From a virus, in IMG/VR virus record IMGVR_UViG_3300042544_003310, positions 62,001 to 126,000 of that record: DNA of 64,000 nt; one strand, 5' to 3'. The translations under genes were made by a program, and so were the position numbers. Shown piece by piece: positions 33,450-41,896 of this stretch. Position 1 is the first letter of the stretch. Each line of letters starts with the position of its first letter. The notes under the pieces were generated by a model, which did no database searches, was not told the DNA's origin, and worked only from the letters and a program-made list of their open reading frames with translations.

Positions 33450-33873
33450 ATGGGGGAATAGAGTTGGAGTGCTCAGTGCCCAGGATGGATCTTACACGCT
33501 CCTAAGCAGCCAAACAACTGAAACATTCTCTAGTCAAGAGGCGTTGGAAAAGTCGCTGGGGTGGCACATCACTTTTGAGCAACTGGAAGCAAAGGAAGAA
33601 CCTTTGGACAAAATTGGCGTTTGGCCAATCAAGCATACGAATCCACAAAATGTCCAAGACTCTCCTTTTGTTACCTATTCAAAAACAGCACACAGCAAAA
33701 GTAGATTTGCAGCTGGATATTGGGGCATTCACTATAGTCATGGCTGGAGTCCCAGTTTTTGTCCCAAGATGGAAACTGTAGAAAACGCCCCTACTGTGGG
33801 GCCATTTTCCAGCAAGTTGGAACTCAATACAGTGCTCAACAAAAAACAAAAAGAGGGACAAAAACAGCCATGA
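33397..33873 (+). CDS. Conserved T4-like phage protein of unknown function
   Basis: 158 residues from the ATG at 33397. The 'SAQSWMLTEWGNRVGVL' start and 'FAAGYWGIHYSHGWSPSFCP' near the C-terminus occur in hypothetical proteins of T4-like marine phages, which I recognise but cannot name functionally. The stop overlaps the next ATG (ATGA). Confidence 0.65.
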   Translation: MKKISAKPISAQSWMLTEWGNRVGVLSAQDGSYTLLSSQTTETFSSQEALEKSLGWHITFEQLEAKEEPLDKIGVWPIKHTNPQNVQDSPFVTYSKTAHSKSRFAAGYWGIHYSHGWSPSFCPKMETVENAPTVGPFSSKLELNTVLNKKQKEGQKQP

Positions 33874-34115
33874 GCAGCAACTTTTCCAGTGATCCCATCA
33901 ATCAGTTTGTGAAACTGGTGAACACTGCTCGCGACTACAACTCAAAAGAGATTCGCATGTCAAGAGAAGACGCGGAAAGTTTGGCCTTGAGCTTAACTGC
34001 ATTGTTGGCTCGCGATGTAAATCTTGCACAAAAAGTGATGGAACTACAAGAAAAACTTGTGGGGCAACTGCAATCAACCCCACGCAATCTAGATCTCAAT
34101 GGAGGCACGTTCTGA
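33870..34115 (+). CDS. Small helical hypothetical protein
   Basis: 81 residues, two long amphipathic helices ('DAESLALSLTALLARDVNLA', 'KVMELQEKLVGQL'). Linked by ATGA upstream and TGATG downstream, so part of a tightly coupled operon. Unknown. Confidence 0.6.
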   Translation: MSSNFSSDPINQFVKLVNTARDYNSKEIRMSREDAESLALSLTALLARDVNLAQKVMELQEKLVGQLQSTPRNLDLNGGTF

Positions 34116-34807
34116 TGTTGATGAAGCCTGTGGTTGATCCCTTATTCCAAACTTTGATTGCTCGAATGCCTCCTTTGAGTATTACTGAAGGGCCTTGGAT
34201 TGCTGGCGGCGCGGCACGCAAACTTTGGGAAAACAATCCCTGGACTACTGGTGACTTAGATGTGTTTTTCACCAGCGGGGAACAGCTGGCCACTTGGAAA
34301 AAAATCTTTGAAACCTCTCTTATGGTGAATGTGCAGGAGGAGTTTGAAAAAGAAACTGAATGCATGGAACAAGAAGACAACACCTTCACAGTAGAGCTTT
34401 TCAACAACTTCAAATGCCTACAGACCAAACCCAAAAACAAGTTTTACGTTGCACACCAAAGTGATAATGCCATCACTTATCGGATGCCAGGTGATTCCCC
34501 GCTCACAGGAATAACAGTGCAAATGATCAAACGCCGCTTTGGAGAAAGTGTAGAGAAGGTTTGGGACAGCTTTGACTTCCACAATTGTGAGTTTGCCACA
34601 GATGGGAAAACACTGCTGGCTTCAGAATCTGCTGCTTGGGGCAGCCTTTCTGGAGAGCTGCTCTTGAAAGACTCTGACAACACCCGCAACTTGCCCTTGA
34701 GAACCTTGAAATATCATTTGCATGGTTTTGAAGCCAGCAAAGAATTGCTATTGACTGCGGTAGAGCAACTTACAAAGGGAGGAGTAACATGGGACAACGA
34801 TTACTAG
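34115..34807 (+). CDS. Nucleotidyltransferase-fold protein
   Basis: 230 residues. 'GPWIAGGAARKLWENNPW' followed by 'GDLDVFF' is the G-G-x(9-13)-D-x-D active-site signature of the pol-beta/CCA-adding nucleotidyltransferase superfamily. A third acidic residue may be in 'FTVELFN'. Substrate unknown; phage members have been proposed to act on tRNA or proteins. GGAGG ribosome site. The 3' end overlaps the next gene by 19 bases. Confidence 0.65.
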   Translation: MLMKPVVDPLFQTLIARMPPLSITEGPWIAGGAARKLWENNPWTTGDLDVFFTSGEQLATWKKIFETSLMVNVQEEFEKETECMEQEDNTFTVELFNNFKCLQTKPKNKFYVAHQSDNAITYRMPGDSPLTGITVQMIKRRFGESVEKVWDSFDFHNCEFATDGKTLLASESAAWGSLSGELLLKDSDNTRNLPLRTLKYHLHGFEASKELLLTAVEQLTKGGVTWDNDY

Positions 34808-35202
34808 ACTTCCAGCATTCAGATTTGGAATGCCTCCGAATCGCCAGCGATTTGGGTGAAAGTGTCCTGGTAGACCGGTTGCCAACCTCAGAGGGCACCA
34901 CTTGCGTAATTGCTGCTGGCAGCCTTTTGTTCACATCTCGCAGTTTCACCACATTTTGGATGTGGCTATGCATGGGTGGCAAATGGTATCAAGCAAACAT
35001 CTGCAAAGATGGTGAACATGAGCTGATCCGTGATATGCGACTGTTAAATCCCAATGTCTATGCTCATGTGTGCAAAGACACTCAGTTTGTGCCTGAGCGT
35101 TTTCTCAGCTTTCTCTTCAGTATTCTCAGCAAAAAACTCAAGAACATGACCCATGAGGAGCGTTTTGCCACTTTCAAGCGAGTGGTTTACGAGGTGGACT
35201 GA
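34789..35202 (+). CDS. Hypothetical protein
   Basis: 137 residues with a strong GGAGG site inside the preceding gene. A hydrophobic/aromatic centre ('SFTTFWMWLCMGGKWYQ') is too polar for a membrane helix. No family recognised. Confidence 0.55.
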   Translation: MGQRLLDFQHSDLECLRIASDLGESVLVDRLPTSEGTTCVIAAGSLLFTSRSFTTFWMWLCMGGKWYQANICKDGEHELIRDMRLLNPNVYAHVCKDTQFVPERFLSFLFSILSKKLKNMTHEERFATFKRVVYEVD

Positions 35203-35220
35203 CTGAGAAAACTCACGACT

Positions 35221-35228
35221 CATAAATA
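35221..35228 (+). promoter_or_regulatory. Possible late promoter CATAAATA
   Basis: One base off the T4 late element, 28 bases before the ATG at 35256. Confidence 0.45.
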
Positions 35229-35255
35229 TTGCACACCAGAAACAAGGCAATAGTC

Positions 35256-35558
35256 ATGAGTCGTCCCAAGCCCAAAGTGTTGTTGAGCTACACTGATCCC
35301 AAGACATTTCAGAGCGAACAGATTATTGCGGCCAAGGCAATTTATGCTGTATTTTATGATGGAACCCCCATCAACCTCAAGAGTGTCAATACACTGCATG
35401 ACGATTCAAATCCAAAATATCGTAGGGTCACTTTTCCAGAAAGTCCTGGGCATGCCTTCAATCTTGCTGATAAACTTAACAAAATGTTCAAAACAACTAA
35501 ATTTGAAGTGTTTGAGTTTTCCCAAGGTGTTAAGATATCTAGACCTCCCAAGGTGTAA
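35256..35558 (+). CDS. Conserved T4-like phage small protein
   Basis: 100 residues from the ATG at 35256. 'LLSYTDPKTFQSEQIIAAKA', 'YAVFYDGTPINLKS' and 'SPGHAFNLADKLNKMF' make a pattern common in T4-like marine phages, always hypothetical. AAGGC lies 9 bases upstream. The next gene starts on the base after its stop. Confidence 0.65.
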   Translation: MSRPKPKVLLSYTDPKTFQSEQIIAAKAIYAVFYDGTPINLKSVNTLHDDSNPKYRRVTFPESPGHAFNLADKLNKMFKTTKFEVFEFSQGVKISRPPKV

Positions 35559-35954
35559 GTGACCCAATTACAGCGGGCAATCTGGGAAGATTTTTGCGAG
35601 CAGATCAACCCAGATGCAACTGAGCAAGCTTTTCCAGAAAACCTTGTGGAAGGTGGTTTTGAAGGTTTTTGTAAAATTCTGTTTGTAAATTGGAGCAGCA
35701 CACGCCCTAGTTTTCGGTTAACATCAACAGGGCTTCTGATCCTTTGTAGGATGTACCAATTTTGGGAATTTGATATCAGCAAACAGCCTTTCAACACATT
35801 TAATATTCCAAAGGTTCACATCCATCTGTATAGGAGTGTGAAAAGCCCTTATCACTATGATCAAAAACGGTTTGTAGTTTTTCATTCTGAGCGTGCTATG
35901 GAACTGGAGATGGCGGGTGGCAATATACTGACGTGGGCTGAAATGTTCGGATGA
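35559..35954 (+). CDS. Conserved phage protein of unknown function
   Basis: 131 residues from a GTG at 35559. 'SFRLTSTGLLILCRMYQFWEF' and 'KRFVVFHSERAMELEMAGGN' recall a widespread family of small T4-like phage proteins without a name I can give. Directly followed by the moxR promoter. Confidence 0.6.
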   Translation: MTQLQRAIWEDFCEQINPDATEQAFPENLVEGGFEGFCKILFVNWSSTRPSFRLTSTGLLILCRMYQFWEFDISKQPFNTFNIPKVHIHLYRSVKSPYHYDQKRFVVFHSERAMELEMAGGNILTWAEMFG

Positions 35955-35962
35955 TTTTTGTG

Positions 35963-35990
35963 TTGACGTAAAAAATACCTGCCATATATT
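35963..35990 (+). promoter_or_regulatory. Sigma70-like promoter TTGACG-N16-TATATT
   Basis: -35 at 35963-35968, -10 at 35985-35990, upstream of moxR at 36028. It matches the promoter of the VWA gene at 50.8 kb (GTGACT-N16-TATATT). Confidence 0.7.
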
Positions 35991-36027
35991 CAGCTGGTAA
36001 TACACAACAGCAAGGACACACGCAGAC

Positions 36028-37242
36028 ATGGCTAAGGCAGCTCAAGAGAAAATCCAGACAATCACTACTGTCAGTCCCAGCAAGCTGAAGGTGATGATCG
36101 ATCACGTGACGCGTAGGAAGCGACCTCTCTTCATCGCCGGCCCTCCTGGCATTGGCAAGAGTGACATTGTTGCAGAGGTTGCTCGTGCTCAGAAGCGCCC
36201 ACTGATTGACATTCGACTTCCCCTACTTGAGGCCACTGACATTCGAGGCATTCCGCACCTCGCAGAAGTGACTATCCGCGATGCAGAAGGCAACGTGGTA
36301 AAGAATGAGCACAACGTTCCACTGACAGAGAAGATTTTCAAGTGGAGCAACCCTACCGATCTGCCCACTGATCCCAACAGCCGCGCAATGGTGTTTTTTG
36401 ATGAGATGAGCGCAGCACCACCCTCTGTGCAGGCTGCCACATATCAGCTGATCCTGAACCGGCGCATTGGCAGTTACCAGCTGCCTGATGATGCAGTGAT
36501 GGTTGCTGCTGGTAACCGAGTGCGTGACAAGGGTGTGGCCTACAACATGCCAACTCCGCTGGCAAATCGCTTCATCCATGCAACGCTGGCTGTGGACTTT
36601 GATGACTGGCAGGAATGGGCTATGATGAATCGCATCCACGAGCATGTGGTGGGTTACCTCAGCTATCAGCCCAATGATCTCTTTGACTTTGATCCCCGTC
36701 GCGAAAGCTATGCGTTTGCTACCCCACGTAGCTGGAGCTTTGTCAGCGAACTGCTGTATGAGCCCCAACTGGATGGCAGCTACCGCGAGACGGATCTGCC
36801 AGCAGATGTGCTTGGCGATCTCATCAAGGGCACTGTAGGTGAGGGTCCTGCCCTGAAGTTCCTCAGCTATCGTCGACAAGCAGCTAACCTACCCCGTGCA
36901 CGCGACATCCTTGATGGCACAGTCACCAAGCTGAACGTGAAGCAGATGGACATTTGCTATGCACTGACCACTGCACTGGTGTATGAGCTCACAGATGATG
37001 TCAAGAAAGCTGAGAGTAATAAGCAGAATGGTGTGAAGAATTCGCACGATGACATGTATAAGAGCGCCGATCGCTTCTTCCAGTTCATGATGGACAACTT
37101 TGAACCGGAGATGGTTGTAATGGGTGCTCGGTCGTTTATGGCAACTACACGTGACCACCCCATCAAGCCAAATCAACTGAGTTCATGGAAAGTTTTTGTG
37201 AAACAATATTCGTCACTTATTCCGAGCATGAACGCAAACTAA
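36028..37242 (+). CDS. MoxR-type AAA+ ATPase
   Basis: 404 residues. Walker A 'GPPGIGKSD' (38-46), Walker B 'AMVFFDEMSAAPPSVQ', sensor 1 'VMVAAGNR' and arginine-finger region 'TPLANRFIH' are complete. MoxR ATPases act with VWA-domain partners as metal-insertion or assembly chaperones. The predicted partner, a VWA/metallopeptidase-like gene, is at 50.9 kb with a matching promoter. The base composition (more G+C, many GAC/CTG codons) differs slightly from neighbours. A strong terminator follows. The C-terminal 150 residues are phage-specific. Confidence 0.88.
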   Translation: MAKAAQEKIQTITTVSPSKLKVMIDHVTRRKRPLFIAGPPGIGKSDIVAEVARAQKRPLIDIRLPLLEATDIRGIPHLAEVTIRDAEGNVVKNEHNVPLTEKIFKWSNPTDLPTDPNSRAMVFFDEMSAAPPSVQAATYQLILNRRIGSYQLPDDAVMVAAGNRVRDKGVAYNMPTPLANRFIHATLAVDFDDWQEWAMMNRIHEHVVGYLSYQPNDLFDFDPRRESYAFATPRSWSFVSELLYEPQLDGSYRETDLPADVLGDLIKGTVGEGPALKFLSYRRQAANLPRARDILDGTVTKLNVKQMDICYALTTALVYELTDDVKKAESNKQNGVKNSHDDMYKSADRFFQFMMDNFEPEMVVMGARSFMATTRDHPIKPNQLSSWKVFVKQYSSLIPSMNAN

Positions 37243-37262
37243 ACTCAGCTACTAGAGTTACC

Positions 37263-37309
37263 AAGAACAAGGGTGCAGCGTTGTGGAGCACTGCACCTTT
37301 GTTCTTTTT
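37263..37309 (+). terminator. Strong terminator after moxR
   Basis: 16-bp stem with one wobble (AAGAACAAGGGTGCAG / CTGCACCTTTGTTCTT), 12-base loop, then T's. Confidence 0.9.
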
Positions 37310-37450
37310 AGCTACTGCGTTCCTTTCATATGCACTAGCAAGGTTGCGATCCTCAAAAGGATTTATGATACCTCAAGCCAAATCAACTTTCTACGTGTAA
37401 GGTTGTTTGTGAATCAGTCTTCCCCGCGTGCACGTCTATAGCACCATAGG
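37310..37450. other. Intergenic stretch without a recognisable gene
   Basis: About 140 bases between two terminators. No tRNA fold, promoter or convincing frame was found. Confidence 0.5.
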
Positions 37451-37490
37451 TGAAAACGGAGGACAATATGCCCTCCGTTTTCATGTTTTT
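37451..37490. terminator. Bidirectional terminator between convergent genes
   Basis: Perfect 12-bp stem TGAAAACGGAGG/CCTCCGTTTTCA with a 9-base loop, A-rich on one side and T-rich on the other, so it can stop both strands. Confidence 0.85.
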
Positions 37491-37502
37491 GCATAACTTA
37501 AA

Positions 37503-37811
37503 TTATCCGTTCAAAATGGTCTTGATACGTGTAATGAGATCTTCGTTGCGCCAAGTGTCCCTTATAGCATCATACGCATCATTGTCCCACACTGTAATCC
37601 CTCGACGACTGCTTCCTCTTGTTTGCGTGCTGCCATCTGGTCTTGTGTCAGTAACAAATGGCCCAAGCTCAATCTCAGCCCGCACAGAACGGTTCACAAT
37701 GCTTTCATAAATTTCAGCAATAACAAACTCATTTGTTACTACTCTTTCACTTAAAACAATTTCAGTAGTTATTGTTTGTGGATCAATAATTGATCCCACT
37801 GTCTCACTCAT
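37503..37811 (-). CDS. Hypothetical protein under a late promoter
   Basis: 102 residues, acidic N-terminal half (TT..IVLSERVVTNEFV), then 'VTDTRPDGSTQTRGSSRRGI' and a helical end. The strand-rich, Thr/Val-rich first half suggests a small structural or decoration protein (inference). An ideal T4-type late promoter lies 25 bases upstream on the minus strand, and a bidirectional terminator ends the transcript. It is therefore a single-gene late unit. Confidence 0.65.
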   Translation of the reverse strand: MSETVGSIIDPQTITTEIVLSERVVTNEFVIAEIYESIVNRSVRAEIELGPFVTDTRPDGSTQTRGSSRRGITVWDNDAYDAIRDTWRNEDLITRIKTILNG

Positions 37812-37835
37812 GTTTTTTTCTCCTTGGATATAACA

Positions 37836-37843
37836 TATTTATA
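37836..37843 (-). promoter_or_regulatory. T4-type late promoter on the minus strand
   Basis: TATTTATA on the plus strand reads TATAAATA on the minus strand, 25 bases before the ATG at 37811. Confidence 0.75.
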
Positions 37844-38714
37844 TAACTTTATTGAACTCTAGTGCAGTTAGCAAGGATTTTATTATGTCGTTGAAACGGC
37901 ATTCGTTAAGTAACCCGTGTAATTGATATTTTTCAATAATAGATGTTGGTTGTCCTGAACTCATACACAAGTCGTGTAAATCTTCTCCCCATTTCTCAAT
38001 AAAAGTTTGCATATACAACCGGTTACGCAGTTGAGTTTCAGCTAAGGTTTCCGCCCCGTTCCAACTACTGCAACCGTTGAAGTGTAGCAAATAACTGCTG
38101 CAATATTTGATTTCAAAGCCTTTTTGAAGTAGGCGCAATCTATAGTCCACATCTTCACCTCCCATGTTGAACGCTTCATCAAAGCCTCCAACTTCTTGGT
38201 AAATTAGACGTGGAATTCTACATACATAGGTGGGCATGAGAAGGCGCTCAAAAGGTGCTGGTGACCGTGCAGCATGTGTGTGAGCAGCTACATTCAAATG
38301 TAGAAATCTACCACCAAATTGCTGTAGATTTAAGGTAGGGTCAAAGCCATAAAAATGAGTTTGATTACAACTGGGAATGCTCACTGTCCTGTCATTTATC
38401 ACTAGACGGGTAGCCCACTTGGGGGTAAAAACAACATCATTGCTGAGGAAAACTAAATCTGCATATTGTTCATCAGCCCATCTCAGCAATTGATTGATAT
38501 TTGTGCTAAAATTCTGAGGGTTTGAATTCACATATACTAGGTTGGGATCAAAACAGTCCAAATGCCAGTTTTTAGTCCATTCTCCGTCGTTGTCAATCAA
38601 CACAAACCTATCTTCTGCAGATAATTTTGTGTGTTTGAAAAAACTTGTAAGGGCTACATGTGTATATTGGTTGCTGCTTGCAACAGTTATCATCCCATAT
38701 AAGGTGCCTGCCAT
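37839..38714 (-). CDS. GT2-family glycosyltransferase
   Basis: 291 residues, GT-A fold. 'MITVASSNQYTHVALTSFFK', 'FVLIDNDGEW', 'YADLVFLSNDVVFTP' (metal/donor site) and 'GGFDEAFNMGGEDVDYRLRL' (catalytic ED region, as in rhamnosyl/galactosyltransferases) identify it. It is separate from the carbamoyltransferase by a 430-base gap but belongs to the minus-strand glycan block. The last bases overlap the late promoter of the next minus-strand gene. Confidence 0.85.
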   Translation of the reverse strand: MAGTLYGMITVASSNQYTHVALTSFFKHTKLSAEDRFVLIDNDGEWTKNWHLDCFDPNLVYVNSNPQNFSTNINQLLRWADEQYADLVFLSNDVVFTPKWATRLVINDRTVSIPSCNQTHFYGFDPTLNLQQFGGRFLHLNVAAHTHAARSPAPFERLLMPTYVCRIPRLIYQEVGGFDEAFNMGGEDVDYRLRLLQKGFEIKYCSSYLLHFNGCSSWNGAETLAETQLRNRLYMQTFIEKWGEDLHDLCMSSGQPTSIIEKYQLHGLLNECRFNDIIKSLLTALEFNKVI

Positions 38715-38887
38715 TTATAATTGCTTTCTTGTAGGTGTATGAAACTTCCAGTGTTGCATACTTTTGTTAAAAGATCTGCTATATGCGTGAATCTAGAGGA
38801 TATTTTGTAATTCTAAGCTGTTTCATTACCAAAAAATCATAAGGTAATTACAGATCCTACAACACAGTCGTCAAGTCTCTTGGAGAA
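38715..38887. other. Intergenic leader of the GT2 gene
   Basis: A+T-rich, no convincing frame. It should contain the minus-strand promoter of the GT2 gene, but no good hexamer pair stands out. Confidence 0.4.
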
Positions 38888-39115
38888 TTGGTAGTAGCGA
38901 CCACTTTTTTTGGACTGTATGCTATCCAATATCAAACTCATTGTGAGTATTTGCCGGCGTCGATCTCAAGTTATTTGTGCAACCACACCAACAGGGCTGT
39001 TGATGTCTCTTATAAGGATGTGCACAAAACTATGCAAAGGATCACTTATAGTGGCAGAGAACTTTGGATTTTGTTTAATTATGCTGTTGAGCAGTGGGCT
39101 ACCTGCTCCAGGTAA
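38888..39115 (+). CDS. Possible small protein on the opposite strand
   Basis: 75 codons from a TTG; the frame is open back to 38843. The sequence has a hydrophobic start ('VVATTFFGLYAIQYQTH') and a plausible mix of residues ('VDVSYKDVHKTMQRI'), so it may be a real membrane-anchored protein or the remnant of one. Against it: no ATG, GGAG placed too close to the TTG, and both flanking genes on the other strand. Confidence 0.3.
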   Translation: MVVATTFFGLYAIQYQTHCEYLPASISSYLCNHTNRAVDVSYKDVHKTMQRITYSGRELWILFNYAVEQWATCSR

Positions 39116-39127
39116 CGCACTGCTCAA
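39087..39127. terminator. Nested hairpin at the 3' side of the carbamoyltransferase gene
   Basis: Outer arms TTGAGCAGTG (39087-39096) and CACTGCTCAA (39118-39127); an inner ACCTG/CAGGT pair lies between them. It lies 18 bases after the minus-strand stop. The U-run is poor, so termination is only likely. Confidence 0.5.
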
Positions 39128-39144
39128 GTGAAACTCTTTTAAAT

Positions 39145-40842
39145 TTACTGTTTGCATACTAACATTCCCAGATCGGGAAGATACAGGTAGTGGATATCAC
39201 AGTTGAAGATTGTTATCAAGGCGTCTACCAGTGTTTCCACCAATGGCTGCCCAGCTAGATTGAAACTAGTGTTAAACAGCAACGGTGTTTCGGTTTGTTG
39301 CCGAAAAGCATCTAGCAGCTGATACAAATGCAAGTTTTGCTCGCTGGTGACAGTTTGTACTCTGCAGGTGCCATCCACATGTGTAACTGCAGGAATCAAC
39401 TCTCTTTGGCTTTCCTTCACATTTACAGCATACATCATGTAAGGGCTTTCATTGAGATTGCGCATGTCAAACCAGTCATTTGCATGTTCTGCCATCACAC
39501 TCGCAGCAAAAGGGCGGAACCATTCACGATTTTTAACTTGGTTAACAATATCCTTGCCGTTGGTTACTCGAGGATCAAAAAGAATGCTTCTGTTGCCTAG
39601 TGCACGAGGCCCACCTTCACTAGCGCCTTGAAACAAAGCCACAATATTGCCTTCTGCCAGCAGTAGTGCCACTTCAGCAGGTGATGTGTCTCTCATGCTG
39701 ATACCTTCAACAGAAGCAATAGTGGTTTCAATCTGATTATAGTCTGGCAACACACTCAAGTAGAGATGAGAGAGTGGTTGAGGTGTAGTATCTTGGCTCA
39801 GAACATAATAAGCATGCCGAGCTAAACCAATGGCTGTTCCACCATCATGTGCAATGGGATCAATGTAAAACTCAATATTAGGGAAACGTTCTAGATATTT
39901 GTAGTTGGCAACACAGTTGAGTGCATAACCACCACTGATTACAATGCGATTTTCTCCAGTAATGTCAATAGCACGCTCAATCAACTTCACCATCTGCTCT
40001 TCAGTTTCTTTCTGCACATGGTAGGCTAGATTCTTGTCTTGATCTCGCACTAATTCAAAGTTATTATGCCAGTCACTTGGTTGTGTGTATCTACGCAAGT
40101 AAGGAAATCTATTCTCGTCAATGTGTGCGCCGGTGGGATATCGAGGAATCAACAAGTTCTTGTTGCCTTTATTGTTGATGAAAAAGGCAGGAATGTTGCT
40201 GTCTTCTTGGCCATAAGGAGCTAGTCCCATGGTCTTCCCAGCTTCAATAGCCCCAAATCCTAAATAATCACTTACACTCTCGTATGCCTTAACAATAGTA
40301 ACATTATTATCAAATTCTTGGATACCGTTGTCGTAGTAGAGGCTGGTTTCCGCACCGTCACTGTATCTTTTGTAAACTGCGTTGAACTCATGTGGATAGC
40401 TGCAATGATAGATGCTTTCAGTTTCAAAACCCCCAGTAAGTGGTAGTCCTTCTCCCATGCTTTCTTGCACATAGCTTCCGGCCCCATCTACGACCAAGGC
40501 GCATGCTGTTTCAAAACCACTGCCATAGAAGGCATTAGCTGCATGACCCAAGTGATGTAGATGGCCCATTAGGGTAACTTGCACATTAGGACTGAATTTG
40601 CGAGCTAATGCAGCATAGGCATTCTCGTTAGTCCAAGGAAGAGTAACCCAATTAGTGGTGGTCCCACCAATGATCAAGTGGTCTACCAAATGATTAGTTA
40701 GTACCCATAGCATGGCTCTAAATGGATTACCGTCATACTTTAGGCGACTCCATCGTTCTTCCTCGCTATAAAACAGCAACTTACCGTCTTCAACAAGCGC
40801 CACACTGCTGTTGTGACCGGGATTGATGGCCATTATTTTCAT
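39145..40842 (-). CDS. Carbamoyltransferase (NodU/CmcH/TobZ family)
   Basis: 565 residues. The N-terminal Kae1-like half has 'NPGHNSSVALVEDGKLLFYS', 'GHLHHLGHAANAFYGSGF' (metal histidines) and 'ALVVDGAGS'. The YrdC-like C-terminal half has 'QGASEGGPRALGNRSILFDPR', the family signature. These enzymes carbamoylate sugars or antibiotics using carbamoyl phosphate and ATP. Surrounded by glycosyltransferases and next to the giant fibre in the same direction, it probably carbamoylates a sugar of a virion or surface glycan. Base carbamoylation is a weaker alternative. Its start overlaps the upstream gene by one base. Confidence 0.93.
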   Translation of the reverse strand: MKIMAINPGHNSSVALVEDGKLLFYSEEERWSRLKYDGNPFRAMLWVLTNHLVDHLIIGGTTTNWVTLPWTNENAYAALARKFSPNVQVTLMGHLHHLGHAANAFYGSGFETACALVVDGAGSYVQESMGEGLPLTGGFETESIYHCSYPHEFNAVYKRYSDGAETSLYYDNGIQEFDNNVTIVKAYESVSDYLGFGAIEAGKTMGLAPYGQEDSNIPAFFINNKGNKNLLIPRYPTGAHIDENRFPYLRRYTQPSDWHNNFELVRDQDKNLAYHVQKETEEQMVKLIERAIDITGENRIVISGGYALNCVANYKYLERFPNIEFYIDPIAHDGGTAIGLARHAYYVLSQDTTPQPLSHLYLSVLPDYNQIETTIASVEGISMRDTSPAEVALLLAEGNIVALFQGASEGGPRALGNRSILFDPRVTNGKDIVNQVKNREWFRPFAASVMAEHANDWFDMRNLNESPYMMYAVNVKESQRELIPAVTHVDGTCRVQTVTSEQNLHLYQLLDAFRQQTETPLLFNTSFNLAGQPLVETLVDALITIFNCDIHYLYLPDLGMLVCKQ

Positions 40843-41774
40843 CAGCGTGTTTTCCTTTCAATATCTGCAACAATCTTTTGATAGATGTCGTCTAGTTCTT
40901 TGGTTGAGAATTTCATTGTGCCTTCATTCAGCCTATTGCTGAGATTTACGTCCAGACCAGCAATACGAATAGGACTATATTTCCTAGCAGCAGGCTTTTC
41001 AATTATTTGAAAGTAATCTGGATAGCTGGTGTTCTTGGGAAACGTACTCCCAATAATTACTGTGCCTGGTACTCCAGAGGCTCTAGCAATATGCTGGCCT
41101 ACACTGTCACATCCTACAAAATAGTCAGAGTTGGCAACTAGAGCTGACCAAACTCTTAAATCAGCAGTGTATTTGGCACTCCAGTTGTCGTCTTTCAATT
41201 GAAAGTCAGGCTCGCCAAAAAAGATCATGTTGTATTTTTGATTAAGACGCCGGCTCAGGCTCAAATAGTCGTTTGAGCTTAAGCTTCTGCTTTCTTCGTC
41301 AATCACTGTGGCACGATCCAGTTTGGCACCACGGCCAAAGGGTTGAAATACAATAGTTTTGTTCTTTTTGCTCACACTTTTGAGATCAGCTATGGTATTC
41401 TTGGCTACTAGAGTTTCTTGTTGATTGAATGCCAAGCGTGGTGGCAATAAATCACTGTGATCTGTAGTTTGGTTGATTTCCCTGTCAAAAGCTTCAGCCA
41501 AACTTATCTCTTGCCTAAAATATGCTGGGATACGATAAGGCTCCGGGGTTACTATTTGATCAGCATTCTTGACTACGTTGTCAAAAACACCTTTTGTATC
41601 AAGATTGTAGGTGCGATCTTGCAGCTCGGGAATACCCCAGTATAAGAAATCCCATGCCCCAACCAACACAGCCCATTCGCTGTTGGGATGCAATCGACCG
41701 TATTTGATTAATGCAGGAATAGCGGTGATTACTCTACCAGCACCACCGTCTATCCAAAATATCTTTTTTGTCAT
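40842..41774 (-). CDS. GT9-like glycosyltransferase
   Basis: 310 residues from the ATG at 41774; an upstream frame to 41828 is less likely. GT-B fold: 'IDGGAGRVITAIPALIKYG' (GT9 start), 'TIVFQPFGRGAKLD', 'MIFFGEPDF', and 'SALVANSDYFVGCDSVGQHIARASG' (donor site, 'fvg.DSg..H.A.a.g'). Heptosyltransferase-like but the sugar is unknown. Coupled to the carbamoyltransferase gene by a one-base overlap, which suggests that this sugar or its acceptor is carbamoylated. Confidence 0.75.
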   Translation of the reverse strand: MTKKIFWIDGGAGRVITAIPALIKYGRLHPNSEWAVLVGAWDFLYWGIPELQDRTYNLDTKGVFDNVVKNADQIVTPEPYRIPAYFRQEISLAEAFDREINQTTDHSDLLPPRLAFNQQETLVAKNTIADLKSVSKKNKTIVFQPFGRGAKLDRATVIDEESRSLSSNDYLSLSRRLNQKYNMIFFGEPDFQLKDDNWSAKYTADLRVWSALVANSDYFVGCDSVGQHIARASGVPGTVIIGSTFPKNTSYPDYFQIIEKPAARKYSPIRIAGLDVNLSNRLNEGTMKFSTKELDDIYQKIVADIERKTR

Positions 41775-41896
41775 TCTAGTTCCTCGAAGCTTCAAGATAT
41801 TATAAGGCAAATTGACTATTTTTGCCAAAATTTAAGATTCATCTGCCTATAATAGACTAAAAAGCTGTTGAGAACTTGACCAACACTTGTAGGTAG

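Noticed and set aside
37185-37400. Small plus-strand frame at the end of moxR
   Set aside because: It overlaps moxR and runs straight through the strong terminator.
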